A stretch of 32,103 nt of DNA from Candidatus Chromulinivoraceae bacterium (GTDB lineage Bacteria; Patescibacteriota; Saccharimonadia; Saccharimonadales; Saccharimonadaceae), in the NCBI GenBank assembly GCA_035478595.1, contig DATIJL010000010.1, positions 99,733 through 131,835 of the forward strand, written 5' to 3'. This document shows, piece by piece, positions 13,631-21,741 of this stretch. Position numbers and translations under genes: made by a program. Every line of letters begins with the position of its first letter. Position 1 is the stretch's first letter. The notes under the pieces were generated by a model that saw nothing but the letters and a program-made list of their open reading frames with translations, was not told where the DNA came from and did no database searches.

Positions 13631-14939
13631 AGGCACCCGAGATTTCTATCCTGCTGAAAAGCGTGTGCAAAATTATATCTTTTCCAACTGGAAACAAATT
13701 GCGATAAGTTTTGGGTATGAAGAGTACGGTGCACCGCTTTTGGAGCCGCTTGAAGTCTATGCGGCTAAATCAGGCCAAGAGCTAGCCAATGAACAAACCT
13801 ATGCTTTTTCTGACCGTGGAGAGCGAACGGTTGCTATTCGTCCAGAAATGACACCAAGTATTAGCCGTATGGTTGCTGCTCGTCGTCAAGAGATGGCGTA
13901 TCCAGCTCGCTTGTTTAGCATTGCCAATTTTATGCGCTATGAACGCCCTCAGCGTGGTCGTGAGCGCGAGTTTTGGCAACTGAATGTCGATATCTTTGGC
14001 GTGGATGGTGCTTTGCCTGAGGCGGAGATCATTACAATGGGTGCAACTTTTATGAAACGTTTTGGCGCGACTGATGATATGTTTATCATCAAGATTAATA
14101 ACCGCAAGGTTATTAACTATATGATGAGTGAATATCTTGGTCTTGATGCGGTTCAGTCGCAGCTTATGATTAAACTATTTGACCGAAAAAATAAAATCTC
14201 AAACGAAGATTTCCGTGATCAAGCGATCGAAATCTTTGGAGATGATAAAGCTCCTGAGGGTCTTTCTAAGATCGCCAAGCTACTTAGCGCTAAGGCAATG
14301 GCGGAGCTGCCGGATAGCATTCGTGAAAACGAAGCTGTTAAAGAAGTTCAACAACTTTTTAAACTTCTAGAGCGCTCAGGCGTTAAGAATGCGACGTTTG
14401 ATATTACTCTTATGCGTGGCCTCGACTATTATACTGGTACGGTATTTGAGTTTTTTGATACTGACCCCGAAAATAATCGTTCACTCTTTGGTGGAGGCCG
14501 TTACGATGGTTTAGTCGGTTTATTTGGTGCTGAACCTATCTCGGCTGTTGGCATGGCGCCGGGCTACACGATGACTGAACTATTCTTGCAAACACACAAT
14601 TTGTTGCCTAAGCTACCTTCAACGACTGAGGTCTATATGGTTGTCCTGGGTGATGCGCTCGAAGGCGGAATGAAGCTTGCTGACGAACTGCGAAGCGAGG
14701 GTGTGATGGTTGAAGTGGATATTACTGGTCGCAAACTCGACAAGCAACTTAAGACAGCGGTTAAAAAAGAGATTCCATTCATTGTATTCGTAGGTGAAAA
14801 AGAATTGCAATCAGAGATTTACCCGTTTAAGGATACTGCTTCAAGTGAAGAGCAAAAGTTTGCGTTTGAGCGTATCGTGAGCAGCGTTAAGGATCGTCGT
14901 CGCAAATCGCAAGATGATCTTTCAGATCTTTTTGAGTAG
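13542..14939 (+). CDS. hisS: Histidyl-tRNA synthetase
   Basis: Class II synthetase that charges tRNA-His. The N-terminal KGTRDFYP (30-37) is the family opening. Motif 2 with its loop, SIANFMRYERPQRGREREFWQLNVDIFG, is at 126-153. The histidine-specific motif RGLDYYTGTVFEF is at 292-304, and GGGRYDGL begins at 317. The C-terminal alpha/beta anticodon-binding domain spans about 370-455. The ATG at 13542 has AAGGAG seven bases upstream; a second ATG at 13602 lacks one, so the longer start is preferred despite an 89-nt overlap with the previous gene. The extra N-terminal 25 residues look disordered. It is the last gene of the operon preceded by the His-leader attenuator, which would raise its expression when tRNA-His is uncharged. 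Confidence 0.95.
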   Translation: MSAENRSTLLSEEKNATITPMSTLSSQPYKGTRDFYPAEKRVQNYIFSNWKQIAISFGYEEYGAPLLEPLEVYAAKSGQELANEQTYAFSDRGERTVAIRPEMTPSISRMVAARRQEMAYPARLFSIANFMRYERPQRGREREFWQLNVDIFGVDGALPEAEIITMGATFMKRFGATDDMFIIKINNRKVINYMMSEYLGLDAVQSQLMIKLFDRKNKISNEDFRDQAIEIFGDDKAPEGLSKIAKLLSAKAMAELPDSIRENEAVKEVQQLFKLLERSGVKNATFDITLMRGLDYYTGTVFEFFDTDPENNRSLFGGGRYDGLVGLFGAEPISAVGMAPGYTMTELFLQTHNLLPKLPSTTEVYMVVLGDALEGGMKLADELRSEGVMVEVDITGRKLDKQLKTAVKKEIPFIVFVGEKELQSEIYPFKDTASSEEQKFAFERIVSSVKDRRRKSQDDLSDLFE

Positions 14940-14964
14940 AACGTAGCCGATACTAGTCGATGTG

Positions 14965-14998
14965 TGTTATAGTTTTTCTCTAGTGGCACTTCTGCCAC
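14965..14998 (+). promoter_or_regulatory. Extended -10 promoter and 5'-terminal hairpin of cassette C
   Basis: TGTTATAGT (14965-14973) is an extended -10. The hairpin GTGGCA-CTTC-TGCCAC (14983-14998) begins about 3 nt after the predicted start of transcription. Confidence 0.5.
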
Positions 14999-15022
14999 CC
15001 CCGACAACAGATGGAGCGTTTC

Positions 15023-15439
15023 ATGGGGATTAGTATCGTGTCTGGTGTTAACTGGACGGTTGAAGGTGGTATGTTCACCATCTTCGATCAGAAGGGGTTT
15101 GTCAGAGAGAGCAAGTGGGTTGTATCCGTCGACTTTCTCGGCGGTGCACTGTCGTCGATCAACCCGTCGCCGATCAAGCGAGACGTCGAGGGAGTCATCG
15201 CTGGCGACATCCGTGATGGCAACGGTGACAAGATCGCCTATGTCGGTGTGGGTCCGTTCCAGGGACTGCTACTGGCTCTGGAGGGTGTCATCACCCTGCA
15301 GATGCTGCGTGCTTCGACTGAGACGCCCGACCGCATCATCATGGACGCCAATCTCGGTGGCGTCGAGCGCAAACTTGTCGTTCTGAAGGAGACCGCCTAT
15401 ACCTGGGCGACCTTCGACGGAAACGACGAGGTCGTCTGA
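15023..15439 (+). CDS. Orphan GC-rich protein, 138 aa (cassette C)
   Basis: No family recognised. The ATG at 15023 is chosen because GGAG lies 6 nt upstream; the frame also has an ATG at 15011, but that one overlaps this ribosome-binding site. Codons end overwhelmingly in C or G, unlike hisS and tig on either side. The protein has no cysteine, is Gly- and Val-rich, and looks mostly beta: short hydrophobic strands alternate with turns such as EGGMFTIFDQKG and DIRDGNGDKIAYVGVG, followed by one probable helix (QGLLLALEGVITLQML). It is a single-gene unit with a hairpin at the predicted mRNA 5' end and a GC-rich terminator after the TGA. It was probably acquired. Confidence 0.75.
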   Translation: MGISIVSGVNWTVEGGMFTIFDQKGFVRESKWVVSVDFLGGALSSINPSPIKRDVEGVIAGDIRDGNGDKIAYVGVGPFQGLLLALEGVITLQMLRASTETPDRIIMDANLGGVERKLVVLKETAYTWATFDGNDEVV

Positions 15440-15444
15440 AGTAC

Positions 15445-15487
15445 GGGGCTCCGCGGCCTATCAGGTCGCGGAGAATCCCCACGTTTT
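15445..15487 (+). terminator. Terminator of cassette C
   Basis: CTCCGCGGCC / GGTCGCGGAG (10 bp, one G-T pair, 5-nt loop) with outer GGGG/CCCC and a TTTT run after it. Confidence 0.75.
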
Positions 15488-15492
15488 GTTGA

Positions 15493-15517
15493 GTCCACAT
15501 TGTCGGTGGGCTTTTTT
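15493..15517 (+). terminator. Second terminator upstream of tig
   Basis: GTCCAC / GTGGGC (one G-T pair), 7-nt loop, then TTTTTT. It insulates tig from cassette C. Confidence 0.55.
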
Positions 15518-15531
15518 GATCTCTTTATATC

Positions 15532-15540
15532 TGTTATACT
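15532..15540 (+). promoter_or_regulatory. Extended -10 promoter of tig
   Basis: TGTTATACT, ending 10 nt before the tig ATG. The expected leader is 2-4 nt, with no Shine-Dalgarno site. Confidence 0.55.
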
Positions 15541-15550
15541 TGAACACTGT

Positions 15551-16840
15551 ATGAAGACATCGGTTAAACATTTATCTGACACAAAGGTCGAGCTGACCAT
15601 TTTGCTCGACAAAGACGACCTTAAGGCTGCGGAACAAGTCGCACTGACAAAACTCGCTAAATCCGTGAAAGCACCAGGCTTTCGCAAAGGTAAGGTGCCT
15701 GTAGGCGTAGCTGCAAAACACGTAGACCCAGAAGTGCTGGCTCAACAGACGCTAGAGGATGCGCTGTCTAAGGCAGTGGCTGAAAGCTACATGCAAGAAG
15801 ACATCCAGGCACTTGAGCGTCCTGCGGTTGAAATTAAGAAATACGTTCCAGGTAGCGAAGTAGAATTTACAGCTGAAGCTGAGATTCTTCCTAAGGTTGC
15901 ACTTGGCGACTATAAGAAGCTTAAAGCTACTGAGAAAAAGGCGACAGTAACGGCAAAAGAGATTGATGAGATTATCGACCGTATGCGTCAAGGTTTTGCC
16001 GAGAAGAAAGATGTTACTCGCGAAGCTAAAACAGGTGATGAGGCAACCATCGACTTTGTCGGTAAAAAAGATGACGTTCCTTTTGAAGGCGGAACAGCTG
16101 AAGGTTACGATCTTGTAATTGGTAGCCATTCTTTTATTCCAGGTTTTGAAGAAGGAATTGTTGGTAAAAAACTAGGTGAGACATTTGATCTTAAACTCAA
16201 GTTCCCAGATGATTACCACGTAGCCGATCTTAAGGGCGCAGATGTCGTGTTCACGACGACTCTCAAGGGCCTAAAGGAAGTTGTACTTCCTGAAGTTAAC
16301 GATGAATTCGCTGCAAAAGCTGGTCCATTCAAGACGGTAGAAGAGCTTAAGGTTGACGTTAAGCGTGAACTGACTGCTCAAAAAGAGCGTGAAGCTCGTG
16401 AAAACATGAAAGATGACCTTGTAAAACAACTCGTTGAAGCAAGTAATGTGCCTGTACCAGAAGTGTTGCTCCACGATCAAGCTGAATCCATCGAGCGGGA
16501 TATGACCCAGAACCTCATGTACCAAGGTCTTACGCTTGACCAGTATCTTGAAAACAAAGGCTTTGAAGACAAGGACAAATGGCTTGAAACTGAAGTCAAC
16601 GAAGCTGCTAAAAAACGTGTCCAAGCTGGACTTGTACTTGCAGAACTCAGCAAGGCCGAAAAAATTGAAGCTACTAACGAAGAGCTCGAGAATCACGTTA
16701 ACTTATATAAGCAACAATATGCTAATAATCCACGTATGGTTGAACAGTTCGATACACCGGAGTCGCGTCGCGACATCGCTAATCGTCTGTTGACAGAAAA
16801 GACGGTAGACCGCCTTGTTGAGCTTAACGCGAAAAGCTAA
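15551..16840 (+). CDS. tig: Trigger factor (ribosome-associated chaperone/prolyl isomerase)
   Basis: Binds L23 at the ribosome exit tunnel and assists folding of nascent chains. It has 429 aa, the usual length. The ribosome-binding signature GFRKGKVP (43-50) is intact. An FKBP-type isomerase domain lies at about 155-240 (GDEATIDFVGKKD ... FIPGFEEGIVGKKLGE), followed by the long helical C-terminal chaperone domain rich in Lys and Glu. The ATG at 15551 is used rather than the upstream TTG because the family N-terminus starts here and an extended -10 box lies 10 nt before it. A 12-bp stem terminator follows. It lies close to clpP, a frequent neighbour, although cassette D has been placed between them. 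Confidence 0.95.
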   Translation: MKTSVKHLSDTKVELTILLDKDDLKAAEQVALTKLAKSVKAPGFRKGKVPVGVAAKHVDPEVLAQQTLEDALSKAVAESYMQEDIQALERPAVEIKKYVPGSEVEFTAEAEILPKVALGDYKKLKATEKKATVTAKEIDEIIDRMRQGFAEKKDVTREAKTGDEATIDFVGKKDDVPFEGGTAEGYDLVIGSHSFIPGFEEGIVGKKLGETFDLKLKFPDDYHVADLKGADVVFTTTLKGLKEVVLPEVNDEFAAKAGPFKTVEELKVDVKRELTAQKEREARENMKDDLVKQLVEASNVPVPEVLLHDQAESIERDMTQNLMYQGLTLDQYLENKGFEDKDKWLETEVNEAAKKRVQAGLVLAELSKAEKIEATNEELENHVNLYKQQYANNPRMVEQFDTPESRRDIANRLLTEKTVDRLVELNAKS

Positions 16841-16864
16841 TCTTTAAAAAGATGTCTATACGTT

Positions 16865-16894
16865 GAAACTCCGCCCCATGTAGGGCGGAGTTTC
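16865..16894. terminator. Terminator shared by tig and cassette D
   Basis: GAAACTCCGCCC / GGGCGGAGTTTC, 12 bp perfect, 6-nt loop. It lies between the convergent ends of tig and the minus-strand orphan gene. Confidence 0.75.
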
Positions 16895-16905
16895 ACTTTC
16901 GTGAC

Positions 16906-17412
16906 TCACGTCCAGGGGCGGAGAGTCTCTTCTCGGGAGGTGGTGATGTTGCCGAAAGTCACGGCACCCTTGGTCGAGATGGTGAGGTCCGTCGCGAGGG
17001 AGAACTCACCCTGGCCTCGACTCCGACTGACCGAAATCAGGTGGACGTAGACCCGGGGGAAGACCAATCGGTGCTCGCGGCGAAGCGTGTCGACGTAGAT
17101 CTGGGTTTCGGGGTACTCGCAGCCACCCTCGATGAGCTGCAGGGCGTTGCCTGCGAGCTGATCGAGCGTCTCGTTGCCAGTGGTGAACTTCTTGCCCTGC
17201 GCGGAGCGGGGTGTGATCTTGAAGCCCATGCGCTGCTTGCCACCGTCTCGAGACATGGTCTCCAGGATCTGCGGAAAGAGCTGGCTCGCGAAGGCGCCGT
17301 GGTCGAGGGCGATCATCGTCTGGCCACCCTTGTCGAACGTGTAGTTGATCTCGATGCGTCCAGACCGAAGGAGGTCCGTGAGCACGTTGGTGGGACCGGA
17401 TGAAAAGAGCAT
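16906..17412 (-). CDS. Orphan GC-rich protein, 168 aa (cassette D)
   Basis: No family recognised. The ATG at 17410-17412 has GAGAGG upstream. A promoter (TTGATT, 17 nt, TATAGT) precedes it on the minus strand. Codons are strongly C/G-ending in this frame. The protein has one cysteine (GGCEYPE), a helix-rich N-terminal half (FASQLFPQILETMSRDGG; ETLDQLAGNALQLIEGG) and a beta-rich C-terminal half (RLVFPRVYVHLISVSRS ... EFSLATDLTISTKGAVTFGNITTS). It sits between tig and clpP, genes that are often adjacent, so it looks inserted. Overlapping open frames on both strands are by-products of its GC-rich third positions. Confidence 0.75.
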   Translation of the reverse strand: MLFSSGPTNVLTDLLRSGRIEINYTFDKGGQTMIALDHGAFASQLFPQILETMSRDGGKQRMGFKITPRSAQGKKFTTGNETLDQLAGNALQLIEGGCEYPETQIYVDTLRREHRLVFPRVYVHLISVSRSRGQGEFSLATDLTISTKGAVTFGNITTSREETLRPWT

Positions 17413-17447
17413 GTCAGGCCTCTCGTGTAGAAAAAAGACTGCATAAA

Positions 17448-17476
17448 ACTATAGCATAAAAAGTAAATAAAATCAA
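17448..17476 (-). promoter_or_regulatory. Promoter of cassette D
   Basis: On the minus strand, TTGATT (17476-17471), 17 nt, TATAGT (17453-17448). Confidence 0.55.
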
Positions 17477-17496
17477 TTGAAGGGCTATTAAAGAAT

Positions 17497-17523
17497 CTAG
17501 CACTCTATTGCATCGAGTGCTAG
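17497..17523. promoter_or_regulatory. CIRCE element (HrcA operator) upstream of clpP
   Basis: CTAGCACTC-N9-GAGTGCTAG, against the CIRCE consensus TTAGCACTC-N9-GAGTGCTAA. The spacer is exactly 9 nt and the arms extend perfectly to 17495-17525. It covers the -35 box (TTGCAT, 17508-17513) of clpP, so HrcA binding would block the promoter. Confidence 0.88.
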
Positions 17524-17537
17524 ATTTTGTGTATACT
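17508..17537 (+). promoter_or_regulatory. Promoter of clpP
   Basis: TTGCAT (17508-17513), 18 nt, TATACT (17532-17537), ending 6 nt before the ATG. A leaderless clpP mRNA is predicted. Confidence 0.65.
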
Positions 17538-17543
17538 AAGTAT

Positions 17544-18140
17544 ATGAATAAGCCAACAAGTTATCTCGTACCAACGGTTATCGAAAAAACGCACGATGGC
17601 GAACGAGCATTTGATATTTACTCTCGCCTTTTAAATGAGCGCATCATCTTTTTAGGAGATGAAGTGAATGAAGCAACGGCAAATGTTGTTGTGGCGCAGC
17701 TCCTTCACCTTGCGCATACCGACCCAAAGAAGGACATTAAATTGTACATCAATAGTCCTGGTGGAACGGTTTATGATGGTCTAGCAATCTTCGATACGAT
17801 CCAATACATTAGTCCGGATGTTATGACGATAGGCATCGGTCTTCAGGCTAGTATGGGCTCTTTTCTCCTATCGAGTGGAACCAAGGGTAAGCGGTTCGCT
17901 CTTCCTAATAGTCGTATCATGATGCACCAACCATCGAGCGGTACTCAGGGTAAGGTTACAGACCAAGAAATTACACTTCGTGAAAGTATTTATCTCAAGC
18001 AGAAACTCAATGAGATTCTTGCCAAGAATACTGGCCAGAAGATTGCAAAGATTGAAAAAGATGCCGACCGTGACTTTTGGATGAGCGCCGATGAAGCGGT
18101 GAAGTATGGCCTTATCGACGAAGTCATCACTAAAGCATAA
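17544..18140 (+). CDS. clpP: ATP-dependent Clp protease proteolytic subunit
   Basis: Serine protease that forms the double-heptamer chamber fed by Clp ATPases. Its 198 aa match the family length. The catalytic triad is visible: Ser103 in QASMGSF, His128 in MMHQPSSG, and Asp177 in [11 protein letters not shown]. The ATG at 17544 is chosen over an upstream TTG because the promoter (TATACT) ends 6 nt before it and a CIRCE operator covers the longer frame. HrcA-type control of clpP by CIRCE implies heat-shock induction. No clpX is in the window. Confidence 0.96.
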   Translation: MNKPTSYLVPTVIEKTHDGERAFDIYSRLLNERIIFLGDEVNEATANVVVAQLLHLAHTDPKKDIKLYINSPGGTVYDGLAIFDTIQYISPDVMTIGIGLQASMGSFLLSSGTKGKRFALPNSRIMMHQPSSGTQGKVTDQEITLRESIYLKQKLNEILAKNTGQKIAKIEKDADRDFWMSADEAVKYGLIDEVITKA

Positions 18141-18216
18141 ATCCTCGCACGATAAAGAGCATTCTTGAATTGTATTAGTGGTCTATCGAAAAGCCGGAAT
18201 GGTGCGTATTTTACTC

Positions 18217-18245
18217 TTGACGATTTGCTCTATTTGCTTCACAAT
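18217..18245 (+). promoter_or_regulatory. Promoter of rpoBC
   Basis: TTGACG (18217-18222), 17 nt, CACAAT (18240-18245). This leaves a leader of about 130 nt before rpoB. Confidence 0.55.
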
Positions 18246-18380
18246 GAGTACTAAGAAGTAGTGTAGTTGTGGTTAAATATGTTTCCGAGCGGGTGGCAGC
18301 GAACGGAGACAACCATATCTTAGGAATCTTCGGCGCCGATTCTATCCACTAAACAATTAAACCCAAGCGAGGAGCTATAC
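18246..18380 (+). other. Structured rpoBC leader
   Basis: Untranslated leader with a foldable element: TGGTT (18270-18274) and GTTTCCG (18281-18287) pair with CGGAGAC (18304-18310) and AACCA (18311-18315). GAGGAG precedes the GTG. No T-run follows the hairpin, so control, if any, would not be simple termination. No other gene is seen in 18141-18380. Confidence 0.35.
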
Positions 18381-21300
18381 GTGTCAAAAACACAGCCTGC
18401 AGCGACAGGGCGTGTCTTTTTTACTGGAAAAGACAGCGCCTTAGAGCTACCTAACCTCATCGCTCACCAGGAAGACTCTTGGCGTGAATTCGTCGAGACT
18501 GGTTTGAGCGAGATCTTTGCAGAACTTAATCCAATCGAGGACTATACCGGCCAAAAGCTGGAACTTCGTTTTAAGAAGTACGAGTTCCAAGATCCTAAGA
18601 CAAGCGAAAAAGACGCAAAAGAAAATAACCTAACTTTTGATGCGCCACTCCATGCGACCGTTGAACTTACGAACAAGGTCACAGGCGAGGTTAAGGAACA
18701 AGAGATCTATCTTGGTGATTACCCATGGATGACCGAGCGCGGCACGTTCATCATTAATGGCACTGAGCGTGTTGTTGTCTCTCAGCTCATTCGTTCAGCG
18801 GGTGTGTTCTTTACTGCAGATGTTGTAAACGGCCGTAACTTCTACGGTGCGAAACTTATTCCAGGCCGTGGTGCATGGCTCGAGTTTGAGACCGCATCTA
18901 ACGGTGCAATTTATGTTAAGATCGATCGTCGCCGCAAACTACCTGTCACGACTCTACTGCGCGCCCTCGGCCATAACAAGACGAGCGAGATTAAGAGCTT
19001 GTTTGAAGACACCGACACTGGTGAAGCTAAGTACATTGACGCTACCCTTGAAAAAGATCCAGCACGCGGCTCAAACGAGGCGCTTATTGAAGTTTACCGC
19101 CGCCTTCGCCCAGGTGACCTAGCAACCGTTGATAACGCTCGCAGTATGATCGAGCGCATGTTCTTTGATTTCAAGCGCTTTGACTACAGCCGTGTTGGCC
19201 GTTACAAGCTAAACCAACGCCTCGGTCTTGAAGTCGCAAATGTTGCTGAAAACCGTGTTTTCCAGATGAGCGATCTTATCGCAATCATCAAGGAAATTAT
19301 CCGACTTAATAATACACAAGCCCCATCTGACGATATTGACGCTCTTTCAAACCGCCGCGTTAAATTGGTTGGTGAACTTGTTGCCCGTCAGTTCCGCGTT
19401 GGTATGCTCCGTATGCAGCGTAATGCCATGGACCGTATGTCAATGTCTGACATCGAATCTGTCACTCCTGGTCAGTTAATTAACGCCCGTCCAGTTGTTG
19501 CAGCTGTTCGCGAGTTCTTTGCCAGCTCGCAGCTTTCACAGCTTATGGATGAAGTTAACCCACTATCAGAGCTTTCACATAAGCGTCGCCTTAGCTCAAT
19601 GGGTCCTGGTGGTCTTTCACGCGAACGTGCCGGTTTTGACGTTCGTGATGCTCACCCAACTCACTACGGTCGTATCTGTTCTGTTGAGACACCAGAAGGC
19701 GCCAACATTGGGCTAGTGCTTAACCTTGCGACCTACGCTCGTGTTAACGAATACGGCTTTATCGAGACTCCTTATCTTAAGGTAGCTGAGGGCAAAGTAA
19801 CTGATGAAGTTATTTACCTCGACGCCTCACAGGAGATCAACGAAGTTATCGCCGATGCTGGTGCGACACTAAACGACGACGGTACGTTCGCCGCAGAGCG
19901 TGTGAGTGCCCGCAAGCACCTTAAGCCAGAGCAGGTAGATGTTTCAGAGGTTACCTATATGGACGCCGCTCACAAGCAGATCCTTGGTTCTACTGCATCT
20001 CTTGTGCCGTTTATTGAAAAAAACCGTGTTGACCGATCGTTGACCGGTTCAAACATGCAGAAGCAAGCAGTTCCTCTTCTTACCCCAGAATCTCCAACGG
20101 TTGGTACGGGTATCGAAGCGGAAATCGCCCGTAATACAAGCCAGCTTGTTGTTGCTGAGGGTGATGGTGAAGTTGTTCGTGCTGACGGCAAACTTGTTGA
20201 AGTTAAATACAAAGATGGCGTTAAGACATACGAGCTTATCCACTTTGCTAAATCGAACGATGACCGCTCAATCAACCAAAAAACCCGCGTTACCCGTGGT
20301 CAAAAAGTTAAAAAGGGTGACATTCTGATTGAGGGTGCTTCTATTGCTGATGGTGAACTAGCTCTTGGCCGCGACCTGACGGTTGCCTTTATGCCATGGG
20401 GTGGTTACAACATGGACGACGCAATCGTGCTTTCTGACCGCATCGTTAAAGAAGATGCTCTTACAAGCATCAACATCAAAGACTACACGGTTGAAGTCCG
20501 TGAGACTAAGCTTGGCCCAGAAATCGTTACCCGCGACATTCCAAATGTTAGCGAAGACTCACTTCGCCATCTCGACGAAAACGGTATCGTACAAATCGGT
20601 AGCGAAGTTAAAGCCGGCGACGTGCTCGTAGGTAAGATTACTCCTAAGGGTGAGCAGGAGCTCAGCTCTGAAGAGCGACTTCTTCGCGCTATCTTTGGCG
20701 AAAAAGCTAAGGATGTCCGCGATACTTCACAGCGCATGAACAATGCTGGTGGTGGTAAGGTTGTTGGCGTCAAGATCTTTAGCCGCGAAAACGGTCACGA
20801 ACTTAAGGCTGGCGTTCTAATGCAGATCCAGATCTTCGTTGCACAACTCCGAAAAATTAGCGTTGGTGACAAGCTTGCTGGTCGTCACGGTAACAAGGGT
20901 GTTGTAGCTCGTATTCTTCCTGTAGAGGATATGCCATTCATGGAAGACGGTACTGCAGTTGACGTGGTCTTGAACCCACTTGGTGTGCCAAGTCGTATGA
21001 ACATTGGTCAGCTGTTTGAAACTCACCTTGGTATGGCTGCTCGTGCCCTTGGTTACAAGGTAGCAACGCCTCCATTCGATGGTGTGACGAATGAAACTAT
21101 CTCAAGCGAGCTTGAAAAAGCTGGTTACGCACCTGACGGTAAGAGCCAACTCTTTGACGGCCGCACCGGTGAGCCGTTTGAAGAGCGCACAACTGTTGGT
21201 GTGATGCACATGATTAAGCTTCACCACATGGTAAGCGACAAGATCCACGCCCGCTCGACTGGTCCATACACTATGGTTACCCAGCAACCACTTGGTGGTA

Positions 21301-21740
21301 AAGCGCAAAACGGTGGTCAGCGCTTTGGTGAGATGGAGGTTTGGGCACTTGAAGCATACGGTGCTGCAGCAACTCTGCAGGAAATGTTGACGATCAAGTC
21401 GGACGACACCTATGGTCGTGCAAAAGCCTACGAATCTATCATTAAGGATGAGCCAATTGTCGGTCCTAAGCTTCCTGAGTCGTTCAACGTGCTCGTAAAG
21501 GAGCTTCAGGGTCTTGGTCTTCGTGTTGATCTTTTAGATGAGTCTGAAGACGCTGCTATTGACGCCGAAAACGTTATTGCAAGTGCTGGCCCAGAAGACA
21601 AGACAGTTCCAGCTGATGGACTTCTTGACGACGACGTTGTCGAAACTGTTCTTGATGAAGCTGATGAAATTGGTGACATTGAAGATGGAATGAGTATTCA
21701 AGACATTGATGAAATAGATGAAGAAAGGAAGGAGGCGTAA
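18381..21740 (+). CDS. rpoB: DNA-directed RNA polymerase subunit beta
   Basis: Catalytic-core subunit of RNA polymerase, 1119 aa. The GTG start has GAGGAG upstream. The rifampicin-pocket region SSQLSQLMDEVNPLSELSHKRR is recognisable. It keeps the Asp, His and Ser usually mutated in resistant strains, but differs at neighbouring sites (Leu for Phe514, Glu-Val for Gln517-Asn518 in E. coli numbering). The active-site segments AFMPWGGYNMDDAI and GDKLAGRHGNKGVV are intact. The C-terminus adds an acidic tail of about 60 residues rich in Asp and Glu after the last conserved region. The gene is not preceded by rplJ-rplL as in many bacteria; clpP is upstream. rpoC follows after a single base, with its ribosome-binding site inside the rpoB end. 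Confidence 0.97.
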   Translation: MSKTQPAATGRVFFTGKDSALELPNLIAHQEDSWREFVETGLSEIFAELNPIEDYTGQKLELRFKKYEFQDPKTSEKDAKENNLTFDAPLHATVELTNKVTGEVKEQEIYLGDYPWMTERGTFIINGTERVVVSQLIRSAGVFFTADVVNGRNFYGAKLIPGRGAWLEFETASNGAIYVKIDRRRKLPVTTLLRALGHNKTSEIKSLFEDTDTGEAKYIDATLEKDPARGSNEALIEVYRRLRPGDLATVDNARSMIERMFFDFKRFDYSRVGRYKLNQRLGLEVANVAENRVFQMSDLIAIIKEIIRLNNTQAPSDDIDALSNRRVKLVGELVARQFRVGMLRMQRNAMDRMSMSDIESVTPGQLINARPVVAAVREFFASSQLSQLMDEVNPLSELSHKRRLSSMGPGGLSRERAGFDVRDAHPTHYGRICSVETPEGANIGLVLNLATYARVNEYGFIETPYLKVAEGKVTDEVIYLDASQEINEVIADAGATLNDDGTFAAERVSARKHLKPEQVDVSEVTYMDAAHKQILGSTASLVPFIEKNRVDRSLTGSNMQKQAVPLLTPESPTVGTGIEAEIARNTSQLVVAEGDGEVVRADGKLVEVKYKDGVKTYELIHFAKSNDDRSINQKTRVTRGQKVKKGDILIEGASIADGELALGRDLTVAFMPWGGYNMDDAIVLSDRIVKEDALTSINIKDYTVEVRETKLGPEIVTRDIPNVSEDSLRHLDENGIVQIGSEVKAGDVLVGKITPKGEQELSSEERLLRAIFGEKAKDVRDTSQRMNNAGGGKVVGVKIFSRENGHELKAGVLMQIQIFVAQLRKISVGDKLAGRHGNKGVVARILPVEDMPFMEDGTAVDVVLNPLGVPSRMNIGQLFETHLGMAARALGYKVATPPFDGVTNETISSELEKAGYAPDGKSQLFDGRTGEPFEERTTVGVMHMIKLHHMVSDKIHARSTGPYTMVTQQPLGGKAQNGGQRFGEMEVWALEAYGAAATLQEMLTIKSDDTYGRAKAYESIIKDEPIVGPKLPESFNVLVKELQGLGLRVDLLDESEDAAIDAENVIASAGPEDKTVPADGLLDDDVVETVLDEADEIGDIEDGMSIQDIDEIDEERKEA

Positions 21741-21741
21741 T

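Noticed and set aside
18246-18380. Riboswitch in the rpoB leader
   Set aside because: A hairpin can be drawn, but no known aptamer pattern or terminator is present; it is kept only as a structured leader.
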